Shown here: piece by piece, positions 44,460 to 56,523 of the stretch | Layout of the letters: the number at the start of each line of letters is the position of its first letter | Numbering within the stretch: the first letter of the stretch is position 1 | NCBI GenBank assembly: GCA_001599915.1 | Contig: BCIG01000006.1 | Coordinates: forward strand, 186,001 to 250,000 | Reading direction: 5' to 3' | Length of the DNA stretch: 64,000 nucleotides | Origin: Symbiotaphrina buchneri | Taxonomy: Eukaryota; Ascomycota; Symbiotaphrinales; Symbiotaphrinaceae | Made by a program: the position numbers and the translations under genes | The notes under the pieces: generated by a model | What the model was told of the DNA's origin: nothing | Database searches by the model: none | Seen by the model: only the letters and a program-made list of their open reading frames with translations

Positions 44460-47400
44460 TCAAGCCCGGCCCGTGATGTAATCTCTGTTTTCAACCGTGA
44501 CACTTTTGGTCTATCGCAATTGTCAGTTATGGCTCTCAGTCGGCACGATCTCGGGTGGACTTACCATATGGTTGACTTTATATACTCCGATCAACCTTGA
44601 TGCCAGCTCAAACATGTTATTTCGCAGTGAGATGACGATGAATTGTGCGTTCTTGGTCCGTTCCTTGATGTAGCTTGCCACAATGGACACATTGCGGAAG
44701 TCCAAGGCTGCGTCAATTTCATCCATCACGTAGAGCGGGGTGGGTTTGTAGTGGTGAAGAGCGAAGACCAAAGCCAGACTGCTCAACGTCTTCTCACCAC
44801 CGCTCAGGTTCGAGATGTTCTTCCAGCTTTTCTTTGGTGGCATGACACTGAACAGGATCCCTTCCGAAAAGGGGTCTAAGGAGTCGACAAGCTCTAGCTC
44901 CGCGTTACCGCCCATCGTGATCATCTGATACATCTCCTTAAGACGCAGAGATATAGTGCTGAAGCCTTCCATGAAGCCTTCGAGGCGCAGCCGTCGAAGG
45001 TCGTCACATCGCTTTTTGGCTGCATCGCGAGACGCGACAGCAGCTTCTAGATCGCTCGAACGGGCTGCGTATTCTTCGACCCGACGCCGGTACTCGGAGA
45101 GCACCCCAAGCTCAACATTGACGTTCTGGGTTTTCTCTTCGAGGATGGCAATCTCTCCTTTCAGTGTGTCTTTATCCATATCCGCAAGCTCATCCTTGGT
45201 GTACACGGGCAAGTCTGTACCAGCCTCTGCTTCTTCACCAAGGTCGCTGTACCTGCGTCAGCGGCCTCCTTAGTTCACGGATAGCTATTGTACTTACCTC
45301 ACGTTCTGGAGAGCCAGCTTGCTAATTTTATCTTGCCAGTATCTGGAACGCTTGATGTTCTCCGCTTGTACCTTTTGATTTTCCTCCAGCTTATTCCGCA
45401 TCTCGATTTCCACACCGCGTATCTCATTTAACTCAGCAGTTCTCTGGTCGAGCTCAGCTTTCAAGGCGTCGAGCTCTTCTTTCTTGGTCTCTAGCGCCTG
45501 GATTCAACGTCAGTATGTCAGATTGCAAATCCGATCAAAGATTAGTATTACCTCCTGTGCCTCCTCAGCCTTGCGCTTGTATCCCGACGTTTCGGAGGCT
45601 TGCGCTTTGAGTTCTCCACTTAAATTCTCGAGTCCGTGAGCTACGGAGGCAAGTTCCTTCTCCGCCTCCTTGTACTCCTTCTCGTGCTTAATTTTCTGCT
45701 TCTCGGCCTTGGCCTTTGCAACCTCTGCCGACGACATCTCGTCATTCAGGGTATCGACCTGTTCCTTGATGCCATCGACCTTTGCTTTCTGGGCTCTGAG
45801 CTTGACGCCACCGATTTCCATGATCTTGTCTTGCAATTGCTGGATTTCCTCCTCGATTCCAGAGGTCTCAGCTCGAAGTTTCTCAATCTCACGGTTGATC
45901 GTTGTAATCTTTTTCTGCAACGCATCTATGCGGCTATCATCTGCTTCGGACGGCTGATGCTCGTTGCTGAGCTCCTTTACTCGGCGCTCAGCATCAGCTA
46001 GATTGCGACCCGAACTCTCAATCTCAAGGTGCAGCCGTTGCATTTGCGTTTCAAGCTGTGGAACCTGTGTTTTGGTGTCCTTCAAAGCAGTCTCCAATTC
46101 CTTTTGCCGAGTCTGGAATGCTGCGAACTGTTCCTCCAACGCATCTCGATCGACTTCAAGTTTCGATACCTGCTCCTTGGAAGTTTGCGCAGTCAACTTG
46201 GATGACATTCCGCCCTCGGCTACCCGAGTCCCTCCTCCAGTCATGGTTCCAGATTTATCGATTAGCTGACCGTCAAGGGTGACTACCCGCCATCGCTTTG
46301 CGCCATAGGCGATGCGGTTCGCCTGCTCTAAATCCTTTGCAACTACCGTGTTTTGAAGAACGCTGAAGAACGCGGGTTTGAACTTATCGTGCTTTGGCTT
46401 AACCAAATCGAAAAGTCTCGGTACATTTTCGGGGGTATCGATGGGGCTGAGATCCCGTTGGGCTAAGCGGTCGAGAAGGATGAAGTTGGCTCTTCCAAGG
46501 TTGTTCTTCCGAAGATAATCGATACATTGCTGACCAACCTCCACGGAGTCGACAACAAGATTGTCCAGAGAGGGGCAGGCGGTGGAGATGGCAACATCGT
46601 ACGCCTGATCGATTGCACCCAGGTTCCCAAGTCGGCCGTGGAAGCCATTGATACGACCAGAATCCTTCAGTCGCATCAGTCCTGTTAGTACGTTCCCCTG
46701 GCTCTGAGTGCTTGCTAGGCTCGAGCGAGCTTCATCCGCCTTTTGCCTCGCGTTGGAAAGCTGGGAGCGTAGCTCGGGCTCTTTTTGTAGCAGTTTCGTC
46801 AGCTCAGCTTGGAGCTTGTTGACCTGCTTATCAAGCCCGGCCTTTCTTGCCTTGCAGTCCTCAAGCTCAGCAGATTTTGCTTCCCGGCCAGTCTGTATCT
46901 GTTCGATCTTGTTCTTCATTTCTTCCATGGCGACAGCTCCAGCGTTGCTCTTCTCTCTGAGAAGATCCAACTCGCTCTGTGCAACAGCTAGTGCCGATTG
47001 CTTCTCATTTATTTTTGCCCCCCAGGGCTCAAGTGACTTTTGCTTTGAAGCGATCTGATCCGAGAGACCTTGAGTCTTCCCTTTCAAGCTCTCCCTTATT
47101 GTTGCCAATTCCTTCTCTTCCATTTTCATGGCCTTCTCCAATCCTGCAATTTCTCCCATATTCCGTGTTATGTCGTCGGTATACTTCTCGATCAGGCTTC
47201 CAGCTTCGGATGCGGCCAGCCTGCTAGTCTGCAACGCCTTCTCCAGCTTTTTCTGCTTCCCAGTGAGAAATTTCTTCTTTTCATCAAACTTGACATGCTC
47301 CTTATCGAATTTTGCCATCTGCTTGAGAACTGACTCGGTTTCCTTTTCAAGAGCTTCGTACTCTTTTGCCCCAGCCTTGTAAGCCTTCTGCAGCTTCTTG

Positions 47401-48918
47401 ATACCGTCCTCATTTCCTTGATGCTTTTCCATCTCGGCGTCTAGCTGAGCTTGCATTTGAGCGATGGCTTCCTCCGTTACCATCAAGTTGTCCTCGCATT
47501 CGTCGATGTATACTTGACAGAGCGCTGACTGTTTGAAGGCAAGCTCATTCTCGTCTCGTATGTAGGCGAGCGCTTTGTCCTTCTTATCTTCCAGGTTGTT
47601 CTTCTCCTTCTCTACATGCTGGACGCGGTTACTCTTCTCTGAGCAGACCTCATTCAAAGCCTCGACCTCGGCAGCAGACTCCTCAATGGGCGTTTTGTAC
47701 TTCGAAGTGCCAATGATGTCCTCGAGGTATTCCAAAAGACCGTCGTCGTGCTCATTGGCTGCTTTAGGTTTCATTTGCGCAATTGATTCTACTTCTCCTT
47801 GAAGAATGAGGAATCGCTTGTGATCTAAATCAACTCCACGTTCCCGCAGCAATGTAGTCACAACCGTGAAATTGGATTCCTTTCCGTTGATATAATACTG
47901 GCTCGCGTTGTTTTTAAAGGCTCTCCGCGAAATGATCAATGTAGAATCAGGAACGACTTCATGCTTTCCACCGGGCTGTTCCAGTCAGCAAACTATTCGC
48001 CTCAAAGCACTCCATTTCACTTACAAGGTCCATAACCTCATGGAAGTGCACCTCAACTTCACAAAAGTCTAGATCCGGGAAGGCTGCTGAATTGTGAATC
48101 AATGCTGAGATCTTGCCCTGTCTCATTTTACTCGCCCGAAAGCCGAATACGAAGAGAAGAGAATCGATGACGTTAGATTTGCCAGAGCCATTGGGTCCTA
48201 CTACCGAGGAGAAGGACGCGTGGAACGGTCCAACTTCTTGCTTTCCAGCATAACTCTTGAAGTTGGTTAATACCAGATGGGTGATGACAATTCTGGCTTT
48301 GGGCCCTGTAGGCTCCGGTGGCATCTGTACCGCCATGGCCCGTGACTTGACCAGAAGATCCATAGGTCTTTCCACGGCCGTCTCCGGAAGTGGTTCTACC
48401 TTGACTCGCTCAACAGCCTTCTCCGCCACCGGCTGTTCGTTGATCGAGTTTACTGTAATGTCCGCCAACGGTGTTGGTTCCTCCCGTTGAGGTTCAGGGC
48501 TGGCTGACGGTTGTGGAGTAGGGATGGGCGGTGCAATGCTCGGGACTTTAGACTGTCTCGGTTTCCTTCCGACATTGACACTGCTGCGTTTCCTGGGCGA
48601 GGATCGTTTCGTCGGCGAGACAGGCTCTGGTGGCATATTCTCCTCGGCCCCAGATAATTGCGACTCTTCGATGTTATCCCCGGATTGGGCCTTCCTGCCA
48701 CGTATAGAAGCGCGTCCACTGGGGGTAGCATTGACAGTCTTTCTCCGCGATTGGCGGCGCGGAGTGCGCGCGGGCGCTGGAGTAAATTCATCGCTGTCTT
48801 CCACCTCTTGATCCTCCTGCACCGTCTGGTCTAGCTCGTCCTCGTCCGAGGATTCCACGACAGCTTTGCGACGTGTCGCAGCACGCCTTGACGGCCTCGA
48901 TGGCGATACCGCTGACAT
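44460..48918 (-). CDS. SMC4: condensin subunit Smc4
   Basis: Exons 48918-48025, 47975-45552, 45497-45298, 45252-44565 and 44510-44460 (minus), 1418 residues. It is the ATPase of condensin that compacts mitotic chromosomes. A disordered, Ser/Pro/Arg-rich N-terminal extension (about 200 residues) is followed by the head: LVLTNFKSYAGKQEVGPFH, with Walker A GPNGSGKS at 241-248. Long coiled-coil arms flank the hinge (about 727-884, GRINGFHGRLGNLGAIDQAY). The C-terminal head has the ABC signature NLSGGEKTLSSLAL (about 1320) and Walker B PLYVMDEIDAALD (about 1344). SVMPPKKSWKNISNLSGGEK and KVNHMTKSVTVENRDY are Smc4-type wording. The last exon is 51 bases and replaces a read-through end that would otherwise stop early. 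Confidence 0.96.
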
Positions 48919-49259
48919 GATGCTGATGGCCGCGATCTTGAAGCGTTGTCAGGACGTGTAGAGTGGTGTTGGAAAGCGGTTCGGGAAAGTCAACAAAGTC
49001 GTAACGTGCATGGGATGGTTGTAAACAAAGCTAGTTACTGATTCGGTTAAGCGCACCGATAATCGCGCCAACTTCCCACGATCCAAACATGACCAATGAT
49101 GTTAGTCTCTCCCCGGATTCTAAAGAAAGATACCTTAAACTCACAGTGAAGCATAACTAACGGTCTGGTCGGTCATTATCACTGTCTTCAAAAATTCGGC
49201 CATTCCATGGGTCTCACTCTGCTAGGGTAAAAGACCTGCTCCTTCCTGAATCCTGCGAG
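48919..49259. other. divergent promoter, SMC4 / ELYS-domain gene
   Basis: A 341-base gap between outward-facing starts. No ACGCG boxes as in PRI1 and SLD2. No gene was seen. Confidence 0.5.
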
Positions 49260-50346
49260 ATGCAGGACTTCAAGAATTTCGAGAGTGTATTCTCCTTCAA
49301 TCCAGAGTATCATTACGAACACCGCACTGTTGAGACCATTCAAGCAAACAGGCGCCATTTGGGCCGACAACTATTCTTTGACAGGCTCTTACGACTGCTT
49401 AATGTTGACAAAGGTAAACTATGGAGCGAAAAGCCCTGTCGTCGAGCTCACTGACCGCTCTGGTAGCTTCGCGCCTCTATCCCCCTCAGTCGAACCAGGA
49501 TTTGCGATCCTTACACCATGCTATTGTCACCAGCGCATCACCAGATCATCATAAACAGGCCTTGATCTATTACATCCTGCGAGATCTGAAGCTTGCGGAG
49601 GATGTGGCAGGAAATTTCAGCAGATCCACATACTTACCTTCCAAGTATGAAACATATATGAGAGGCTTGTGGCACATGGACCGTTTGCACTTCGATGTAG
49701 GCACTCCCTCTTCATCCTCTGTGGGCTGTTGCGTGGAGCTTTTATTGATGATGAAGCGCATTAGACTGCCCTGGAGTATTTAACTCAGCCCTCACTTATA
49801 CCAACGTTCCCGGATGAGATCCTCTATACGCTCATCAAATATGGTTCCAAGGATAACCCAACCCTTCCTTTAGCCTACTACAGCACGACCTCGCCACCTC
49901 TCGCTTCTATTGAGGTCCTCAATGCGTACTTTCGCACATTATGTCAAGCAAGTTTGACAGAAGCTTTCTATTTCGCCAGAGGCAGGCCAGAGAACGTCCA
50001 GAGGCATCTACTGGAGAGCATGATATCTTTTGTCCTATCAGATCATACTATATCAGGTGCGGATCGTGGGAAGAAGGGTTTGGAGCTAATCAGTCTACCT
50101 TTTAATTGGCTGGAGGAAAGCTGGTTCGAAGAATATCTGCTTGAGGGCAAGGGCAAAGCGCTACATGGTTCCAAGGACACGGTATTCACGAGGAGAGTCG
50201 CTGTCGGGAAATTCCAGAAAGCTTTGGACGACGGCCGACTTGTCAGCGGACGTAAGATTAATGGTGTAAACTGGGACACAATCAAGCAGAGTATAGACCA
50301 CAGCCTTGGTCCTATTAACTCTGCAGATGGAAGCCTGTACCTTTGA
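49260..50346 (+). CDS. ELYS-domain protein (nuclear pore/kinetochore-related)
   Basis: Exons 49260-49413, 49467-49696 and 49765-50346, giving 321 residues. The helical ELYS-like domain spans most of the protein: YHYEHRTVETIQANRRHLGR, LYPPQSNQDLRSLHHAIVTS, HKQALIYYILRDLKLAEDVA and WHMDRLHFDTALEYLTQPSL. In animals ELYS seeds nuclear pores on chromatin. The fungal relatives, Ely5-like, bind the pore Y-complex. The domain is alone here, without the animal beta-propeller or AT-hook. The C-terminus (GRKINGVNWDTIKQSID) has no motif. Intron boundaries keep one frame. Confidence 0.78.
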
Positions 50347-50798
50347 GGATGGTCTCGCGGCTCATCTTGCATAGCGTTAGGCGTTTCTGGCTGAGGTTTG
50401 ACTACAGTGGAATGTGAGCAGGTCTAAGACATTTCACCTGAGCAAAACACATGAGAACAAAAAGGGCCAGTGAACGGCGAGCAATGTGACCTCCTGTTGG
50501 TCCAATTCGTGGGGAAATGACCCCTAGCTCCCCTGTCGAGCACGTGACTGGGTAGAGTATGCGAGAGAGACCATCACCGTAACCTTCTTCACGTATCTGC
50601 TGAGTTTATTGTTTCCCAGTACTTCGTACGTATATTGACACTCGCTTCCTCCGGAATTGGATTTCGATCTGAGGCAAGGACCCTCAGTGCGTCATGCGCG
50701 GAGGCTAAGCTTGTAGGGGTTTGAGCACATAAGGCTTTGTTTCTTGCTTGCTGAGCTCGAATCAAGCTCTCATAGAGTGGGAACGGTCTGTGGATGAA
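50347..50798. other. spacer upstream of the Amo1-like gene
   Basis: A 452-base gap between two same-strand genes. No gene was seen. Confidence 0.5.
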
Positions 50799-52513
50799 AT
50801 GCCCGAAGTATGCAAGTTTTACTTGCAAGGTAGATGCAGATATGGAGGTACGCCCCTTGCTTCCTCGAACAATCAAATTGGGTCTCCGCATTGAGATTGT
50901 TGTTCGCGCTTTTCCATACGCAAGCACTGACGGATCTTCAGATAAATGCCGATATATCCACCCAAAACAGCCTGCTCAGTCCACCAATCGATTTGCGGCG
51001 CTACAGAGCCCAGTGAACGACGTGCGGTCTGGACAACGCAGCAGTCCCTTTGGAAGTGGTGTGTAACACTCCCTTGCTTTTACTTGAAAGGTCAACTATC
51101 AATAAAAGCCCCATCGCATTTGGGTATTAAACAATGTATGTTGCGATCGATGGCTGACGAAGATATCTCAGGTTCCTCTACGGACAATGTACCGTGAGTC
51201 TTCGATAATTCCTCCGAAGACACGCTATTGACGTCTGGCTCCAAGATCGTACCTGAACAAAGACAACATTATCAAAGATTTAACTGCTGAAAGACCACAA
51301 TGGATACTTTCTGCTTACGCGCCTGGAAGAGACGCGCCTGTTCAGCTTCTGGAGGGTCCACAGGAGCAGAGTTTCGAGGAGATGAGACTGCATCATTATA
51401 CAGCTGCTGCAGCAGGTAACACCCAAATTGCTGTGAGACGCCCGGGCATATCTTCCATGCCAGAGCTTCCGGGCTGACGGGTTCCAGGTTCAGGAGGCTC
51501 AGTCATTATTCAATCATGCAGAGCAACAAATCAGAAATGTATTGAATGACATCGACGGCGCTGTTAATTACCTTCGAGAAGGCGCGAACAAACATCCAAA
51601 CCGCATTGACATATGCAAACAAAGCACTGGCCAGGTCACCGTCGCCCCTGCGCAAAGCAGTGGTGCTTTTGGACAACCAACCGGATCTGCCTTTGGGCGA
51701 CCCTCGCTGCCTGATACTGGAGCGGCTTTCGGGCAGCCCTCTTCGCTCGGCCAGACGGCACCCGCATTTGGTCAACCATCACAGCCTGGGCCAGGTCCTA
51801 ATCCTTTCGCACGCCCATCGCAAGCAACAACCAATTCTAGTCCCTTCGCACAGGCAACACAGTCTCAACCCAACTCAAATCCTTTTGGTCAGACGCCCAG
51901 TTCGGGCAGTGGGTTCGGCACTCAGCCGGGAACAACGGCATTTGGCCAGCCTTCCCAACCGGAAAGACCGAGTTTTGGCGCACCATCTCAGCCTGCCCCG
52001 AGCACCTTTGGTACACCAACGGCACAGGCATCCAACAATCCTTTTGCAAGTCCGGCAGCGCAACAGCAGCAAACTAGGAGTCCATTCTCGTCCTCGCCTT
52101 TCAATACAGGCTCCACATCCCAGCCAACTTCCGTGCAAGGTAACGTCTTTGGTGGCTCTCAGGGAGCAACTCCATCTGGGGCAAACCCCTTCGCTTCAGC
52201 ATCCTCAGACCATGACCGACCACCGCGTGCAGAGAGCGCTAGAAACGCTTCTGGCATGCTTACTGCTTGGAAAGGGAAGCCTGTTAGCTACATAGATGGA
52301 GAACCTTGCTACAGGCGTAACGATGGTGCTTGGGAGCGGATATGGTTTCCGGATGGGCCGCCACCATACAACAAGGACACTGAACTGCCTCTTGAAATGT
52401 ACGATGAACGGACAACAGAGGCGTATAAACACCTCCTGGAAACTGGGACTTTCAAGGATGGATGGATGCCAGAGCTTCCGCCCAGAAGGGATTGGTGCAG
52501 GTGGGATTTCTAG
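50799..52513 (+). CDS. CCCH zinc finger and FG-repeat nucleoporin, Amo1/Nup42 type
   Basis: Exons 50799-50847, 50942-51058, 51172-51193 (22 bases), 51246-51432 and 51488-52513 give 466 residues. The N-terminus is one CCCH finger, CKFYLQGRCRYGDKCRYIH (5-23), split by the first intron. A conserved block follows: DNIIKDLTAERPQWILSAYA, SFEEMRLHHYTAAAAGN, FNHAEQQIRNVLNDIDGAVN. From about residue 170 on are FG-type repeats (SSGAFGQPTGSAFG, TPSSGSGFGTQPGT), the disordered mesh of the pore that binds transport receptors. The end ELPPRRDWCRWDF is a compact C-terminal block. Nup42 in yeast helps mRNA export with Gle1; Amo1 in fission yeast affects microtubule position. The 22-base exon is needed to keep frame. 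Confidence 0.85.
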
Positions 52514-52785
52514 CATTTCAAGCAGCGAATACCGGAGGAAATTGCATATTTAGGGCGTTTGGGTGAAGAGGTTTCTGCATGGGCATATATCGAACGTGGG
52601 ATGAAGACGCATATTTGACAATTCACGAACACTCAGCAGATCGTGGGACTTGATCTTGTGATTTGAGGTATATTGCCCGACACAACCTAATGTGTCAGAT
52701 ATCAGGATAGAGTCGGATAGAGTCCTAGTGGATCGCAGTATCAAGACTTTGGCACCCGTTGACAGCCAATTCTCGCAAAAACAGC

Positions 52786-53254
52786 TTATGCGGCGATTGT
52801 CACCTCCACCTCGACACCGGCCTCAATGTTGATGATGATCTGCTTCACAACCTCGGTAGGCGCGTTCAAGCTGCTCAATATTAGTGACTGTAGCCAAGAC
52901 ACGCTGCCACCAGTAAGTGCGGGTGTCTTACTCAATCAACCTCTTGTGGATTCTCATCTCGTAGGTGTCCCAAGTCTTAGAACCCTCACCGCAGGGGGTT
53001 TTCCTCGTAGTGACCTTCAGAACTTTGGTCGGGAGACGAACGGGCCCCTTGACGCGGAGATCCTTCGACTTGGCGCGCTCGATAAGCTCCTGGCAGACCT
53101 TCTCCAGAGACTGCACCTTGCGGGAGGTAAGCGTAATGCGGATCTTGTGGATTTTCTATTGCCAAGCTGTCAGACATTGCGGCATTCAGCCTTTTGGTTT
53201 TCCTGTACATACAGGGCCTTCGCCGAAATCCTTCTCGGGCTTCTGGTAAGACAT
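52786..53254 (-). CDS. RPS20: 40S ribosomal protein uS10 (Rps20)
   Basis: Exons 53254-53213, 53155-52932 and 52870-52786 (minus), 116 residues. The uS10 fold sits on the 40S head at the mRNA entry side. The sequence is nearly canonical: [59 protein letters not shown] and [20 protein letters not shown]. The start [14 protein letters not shown] is the usual fungal leader. Both introns are in conserved fungal positions near the ends. It shares a divergent promoter with the CUE-domain gene. Confidence 0.97.
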
Positions 53255-53710
53255 TTTGTTGATTTTTATCGCGATGCCAATCAAGACCTGAACGGCTGGG
53301 TTCGGTAAGGTGATGAAAGGCTGTGTTGATATCGTCGAATAGACGGATGGTTGGAAGGGCTCGGAGGTGATTTTGCGATATCATGGAGCCTAGTGCGACG
53401 GAAGGCTTGGCGATGGTAGGGCTTTATCTTTAGGGCTTCCGCGACAAAACCTGACCCAGTAGGATTAGCGCCAGCATAACGGCTTGCTGCTTCGGTACTA
53501 GCGGTAGTTACTATGGAGTCATACCGGAACAGTTACAGTCAGCTTCATGATGATGGGAACACGGCGTCTTTACGCCGGCAGCGCACTTCTGGTCCCAATT
53601 TGCACGGCGCATATGAGATACTGTGCTAATAGCCGAATACACCCTGCCTGACTTCTAGCAGCAATCGAAGGGAATCATCACCTAGGGTATCAGTGATTAA
53701 CCCTTTGCAA
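53255..53710. other. divergent promoter, RPS20 / CUE-domain gene
   Basis: A 456-base gap between outward-facing starts. No gene was seen. Confidence 0.5.
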
Positions 53711-55696
53711 ATGGCTCTTCCAGCGATAGCTCCTATACCACCAAGTACGGTTTGGAAGCAACTGGCCCCAGAAGAATGGGACGCATGCTTGGATGCCTGG
53801 ATAGCTCTCGCGGAGATGTATCTCCTCCTTCCTAGGCTGGACTTTGAGTCCGCCGTTGTCGAGGGTTCTCCAGTTGCCGCTTTTGTCACATCTTATTTCC
53901 ATGAGCTGCCTGCGCTGCAAGCAGGACCTGTACCCCCCGAAAGTTCAAAAGCCAAAACTCTACGGCGAATATGCTTTCTTCTTACGCATCGGGCACTCAT
54001 GGGAGTGGACATTATCCCTCCAGAGCTTCTTTCATGGACTTTTCTTGCAGACCTAGCTCAGGCCTATCCGAGGAGCGAGGCGTTGCGGTCACTCTTTTCC
54101 AATTTGTGGGAAAGGAAAGAGGAGTACATTTCATTGCAACTTCAGAAAGCAAAGAGGTTACTTCTCGTATCGCTTGACTCCATAGGTAAAAGAGATACGG
54201 GTCACCTCGAAAATGATCTCAGGCGTCTTTGCGCGTTAATACGCGCGTCACCAGAGGCCGGAGTTGTCTTCGTAACCGGCTCTGACATTGTTGACTCCTT
54301 AACTCCTGCCTACACTGCTGCATCCGGTCAACTTCGAAAGAGGTTGGTTGCATTGACATACTTGGGTCTCACCTCTCTTATGGTGGGGACTAAGCCGAAC
54401 CTTTCGCTCTTATATGATCACCTATATACTCTTCAGGCAGGCCCCAATGTCGGGGAGGCGTCTCATCCACAGAGCAATATACTCTTGAAAGATCTTCTAT
54501 CTGATACGCCATTTCTGCAAAAGCTACGGAAACAGGTGCAGTCGAGTGACAATGCTAGAGCGAAGGCGATCTTGTCGTCCTTGGAAAAGCTTGGAACTAC
54601 AACCGCCAGATATCGAAGGAAGCTTTCGCGGCGAAAAAGAGAAAAAGGGAAGGGCCCCGCAAGTGACGAATTTGGACATGGAGCATTCGGAGAGGTCCAT
54701 GTCCATAGATGGAGTTTGATCACACAAGTACAAGACCTTTTCCCTGATCTAGGCTCGGGATTCGTCCATAAACTACTAGACGAATACAATGATGATGTGG
54801 AAAAGGTGACGGCGCACTTATTAGATGGGAATCTTCCTCCACATCTAGCTCAAGCAGACCGCAGCGAAGAGATCCCCCATAAAGGGGACGGCGTGGCACG
54901 GCATTTACGGGACCCGTCAACGCCGCCTCTGTTACCTGAAAGGCGAAATGTTTTCGACAATGATGACTTCGACCGATTGAATATTGACCTAGCAAAACTT
55001 CATGTTGGGCGGAAGGGAGCAGATCGCACAGCGGACCAGCTGCTGTCTGATCGGGCAACGGCCCCCAACAAGGCCGCAATACTCTCTGCTTTAGCGACTT
55101 TCGATTCTGATGATGATGAACACGACGACACTTATGATGTGGATGATGTGGGTGGGACTGTGGATACAGCGCTTCCAGGCAGTGAAGAAGCAGACGCTCT
55201 TCTGCGGGAGGAGCATGAAGAGACTCTGTTCAATGCATACAAGCTTTCTCCGGAGGTGTTCGAGCGGGACAGTGCCACAAGACGCGGAAAGGCTCGAACA
55301 GCGTTAAAGAGTGAAACAGGCATGACGGATGAGGCAATTGAAGGATGGGGTCTTATGCTCGGCAGAGATCAGAGGAAGCTGCGACGGCTGGAGGCGAAAT
55401 TCTCCATGTCCACGGTCACCCAAAGGGAGCTTGCCCGAACATCCTATCGCGCCAGCCCTGCGGGGTCGGATGCAGATGAGTCCGACAGCAGGCAAGGCAG
55501 AGGCGGTTACAGAGGCAGAGGCCGTGGTGGTCGAGGCGGAAGAGGCGGTCGACGAGGAAGTGTAAACGGTCCGGCTAGCGACAAGGATACCCAGGTCTCC
55601 CGTCAACGAAAGGAAGCAAACAAAAGTTCGAGGGCGAACCATAATCGAAAAGGGCAACATGCGAAGAAAATGGCAAGAGCGGGATTTCCGGGATAA
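53711..55696 (+). CDS. CUE3: CUE-domain protein, Cue3/ASCC2-like
   Basis: A single exon of 661 residues starting MALPAIAPIPPSTVWKQLAP. Cue3 in yeast (ASCC2 in humans) is part of the ribosome quality-control trigger complex that splits collided ribosomes, and its CUE domain binds ubiquitin on uS10. The CUE domain is at about 340-385: LITQVQDLFPDLGSGFVHKL, LDEYNDDVEKVTAHLLDG, with the leucine pair typical of the fold. The N-terminal helical part has EEWDACLDAWIALAEMYLLL. The C-terminus is acidic, then Gly/Arg-rich (RGRGRGGRGGRGGRRG) and basic. An in-frame GTG lies 18 bases upstream, but the ATG at 53711 is the natural start. It lies divergent to RPS20, the gene for uS10, its family's ubiquitinated partner. 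Confidence 0.8.
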   Translation: MALPAIAPIPPSTVWKQLAPEEWDACLDAWIALAEMYLLLPRLDFESAVVEGSPVAAFVTSYFHELPALQAGPVPPESSKAKTLRRICFLLTHRALMGVDIIPPELLSWTFLADLAQAYPRSEALRSLFSNLWERKEEYISLQLQKAKRLLLVSLDSIGKRDTGHLENDLRRLCALIRASPEAGVVFVTGSDIVDSLTPAYTAASGQLRKRLVALTYLGLTSLMVGTKPNLSLLYDHLYTLQAGPNVGEASHPQSNILLKDLLSDTPFLQKLRKQVQSSDNARAKAILSSLEKLGTTTARYRRKLSRRKREKGKGPASDEFGHGAFGEVHVHRWSLITQVQDLFPDLGSGFVHKLLDEYNDDVEKVTAHLLDGNLPPHLAQADRSEEIPHKGDGVARHLRDPSTPPLLPERRNVFDNDDFDRLNIDLAKLHVGRKGADRTADQLLSDRATAPNKAAILSALATFDSDDDEHDDTYDVDDVGGTVDTALPGSEEADALLREEHEETLFNAYKLSPEVFERDSATRRGKARTALKSETGMTDEAIEGWGLMLGRDQRKLRRLEAKFSMSTVTQRELARTSYRASPAGSDADESDSRQGRGGYRGRGRGGRGGRGGRRGSVNGPASDKDTQVSRQRKEANKSSRANHNRKGQHAKKMARAGFPG

Positions 55697-56523
55697 CTTC
55701 ATATCCCCCGCGCATTTACGGAGCACCGTGGGAACTCTCTTCTTGCGCTCAAGGCTGCAGCTTCGAAAGCGAGAAGCAATCGCTACCAATAGGAGCGAAG
55801 TGCAGCAAGCCGCCGACCAGCGGCACAAAATAGAGGATCAAACATGCGCAACCCAAACGGCATCGACTATCAGGATTGTCGAAAGTAGGTGATGCTGTCA
55901 TCGGACGGGCAATGATAAGGTCATGATCCCCGCCGAGTCATGCAGCCAATAATGAACGGAATAGCCATCGACCTATCATGCGCAACATGCTGCGATGCTT
56001 GACAAACGACTGAGCTGATTCATCCCCTGCCTTGGAGATGTGTGAGGAACGTTAATGTTAAGTGGTCGAACTGTGACCTTCTTCTCGTTGTGGTCAGATA
56101 CCTCGATGAGGGGCTCGACCAGCCACTAACCCCCCGCAATCTCTTATCGAGACTTATCGATTGGCCTGAACGTGGCTGGCCTGAACAGGTGGGCCAACGG
56201 GCATCTCCGCTATCAATGGATCCCGTCGGCCGCAGCTCTTCAGCTAAGAGAATCCACAAAGCTATTGATGATAAGAACCTCGCCTGCACCATCTCCGCGC
56301 TGCACCATTGCGTACTACATAAGCGCAAAGGCCTTTACCTCTGACATCGTACCCTTTCGTCCGTAATACTTAAGGTACCCATTGACTCGGCCGGCCCTCT
56401 CACATCTGCCGTCCTTCCATCGCGTCTCTTTTGCCCGCTCTAGGCTTTGTATGCTTCGACGTAGTCGGGTCTGTGAGGAACCATTGGAAGCTCACCCAAT
56501 TCTTGCGCTTAGGCCCAATCAAG
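55697..56523. other. intergenic spacer, CUE-domain gene / formamidase
   Basis: An 827-base gap between two same-strand genes. No gene was supported. Confidence 0.5.

Noticed and set aside
42651-48918. Secondary metabolite cluster around the P450
   Set aside because: Neighbours are a RING protein and Smc4; no synthase, transporter or cluster regulator is nearby.
51640-52200. Repeat array resembling a tandem DNA repeat or CRISPR
   Set aside because: The repetition is degenerate and in codon frame, coding FG repeats of the nucleoporin, with no fixed repeat-spacer structure.
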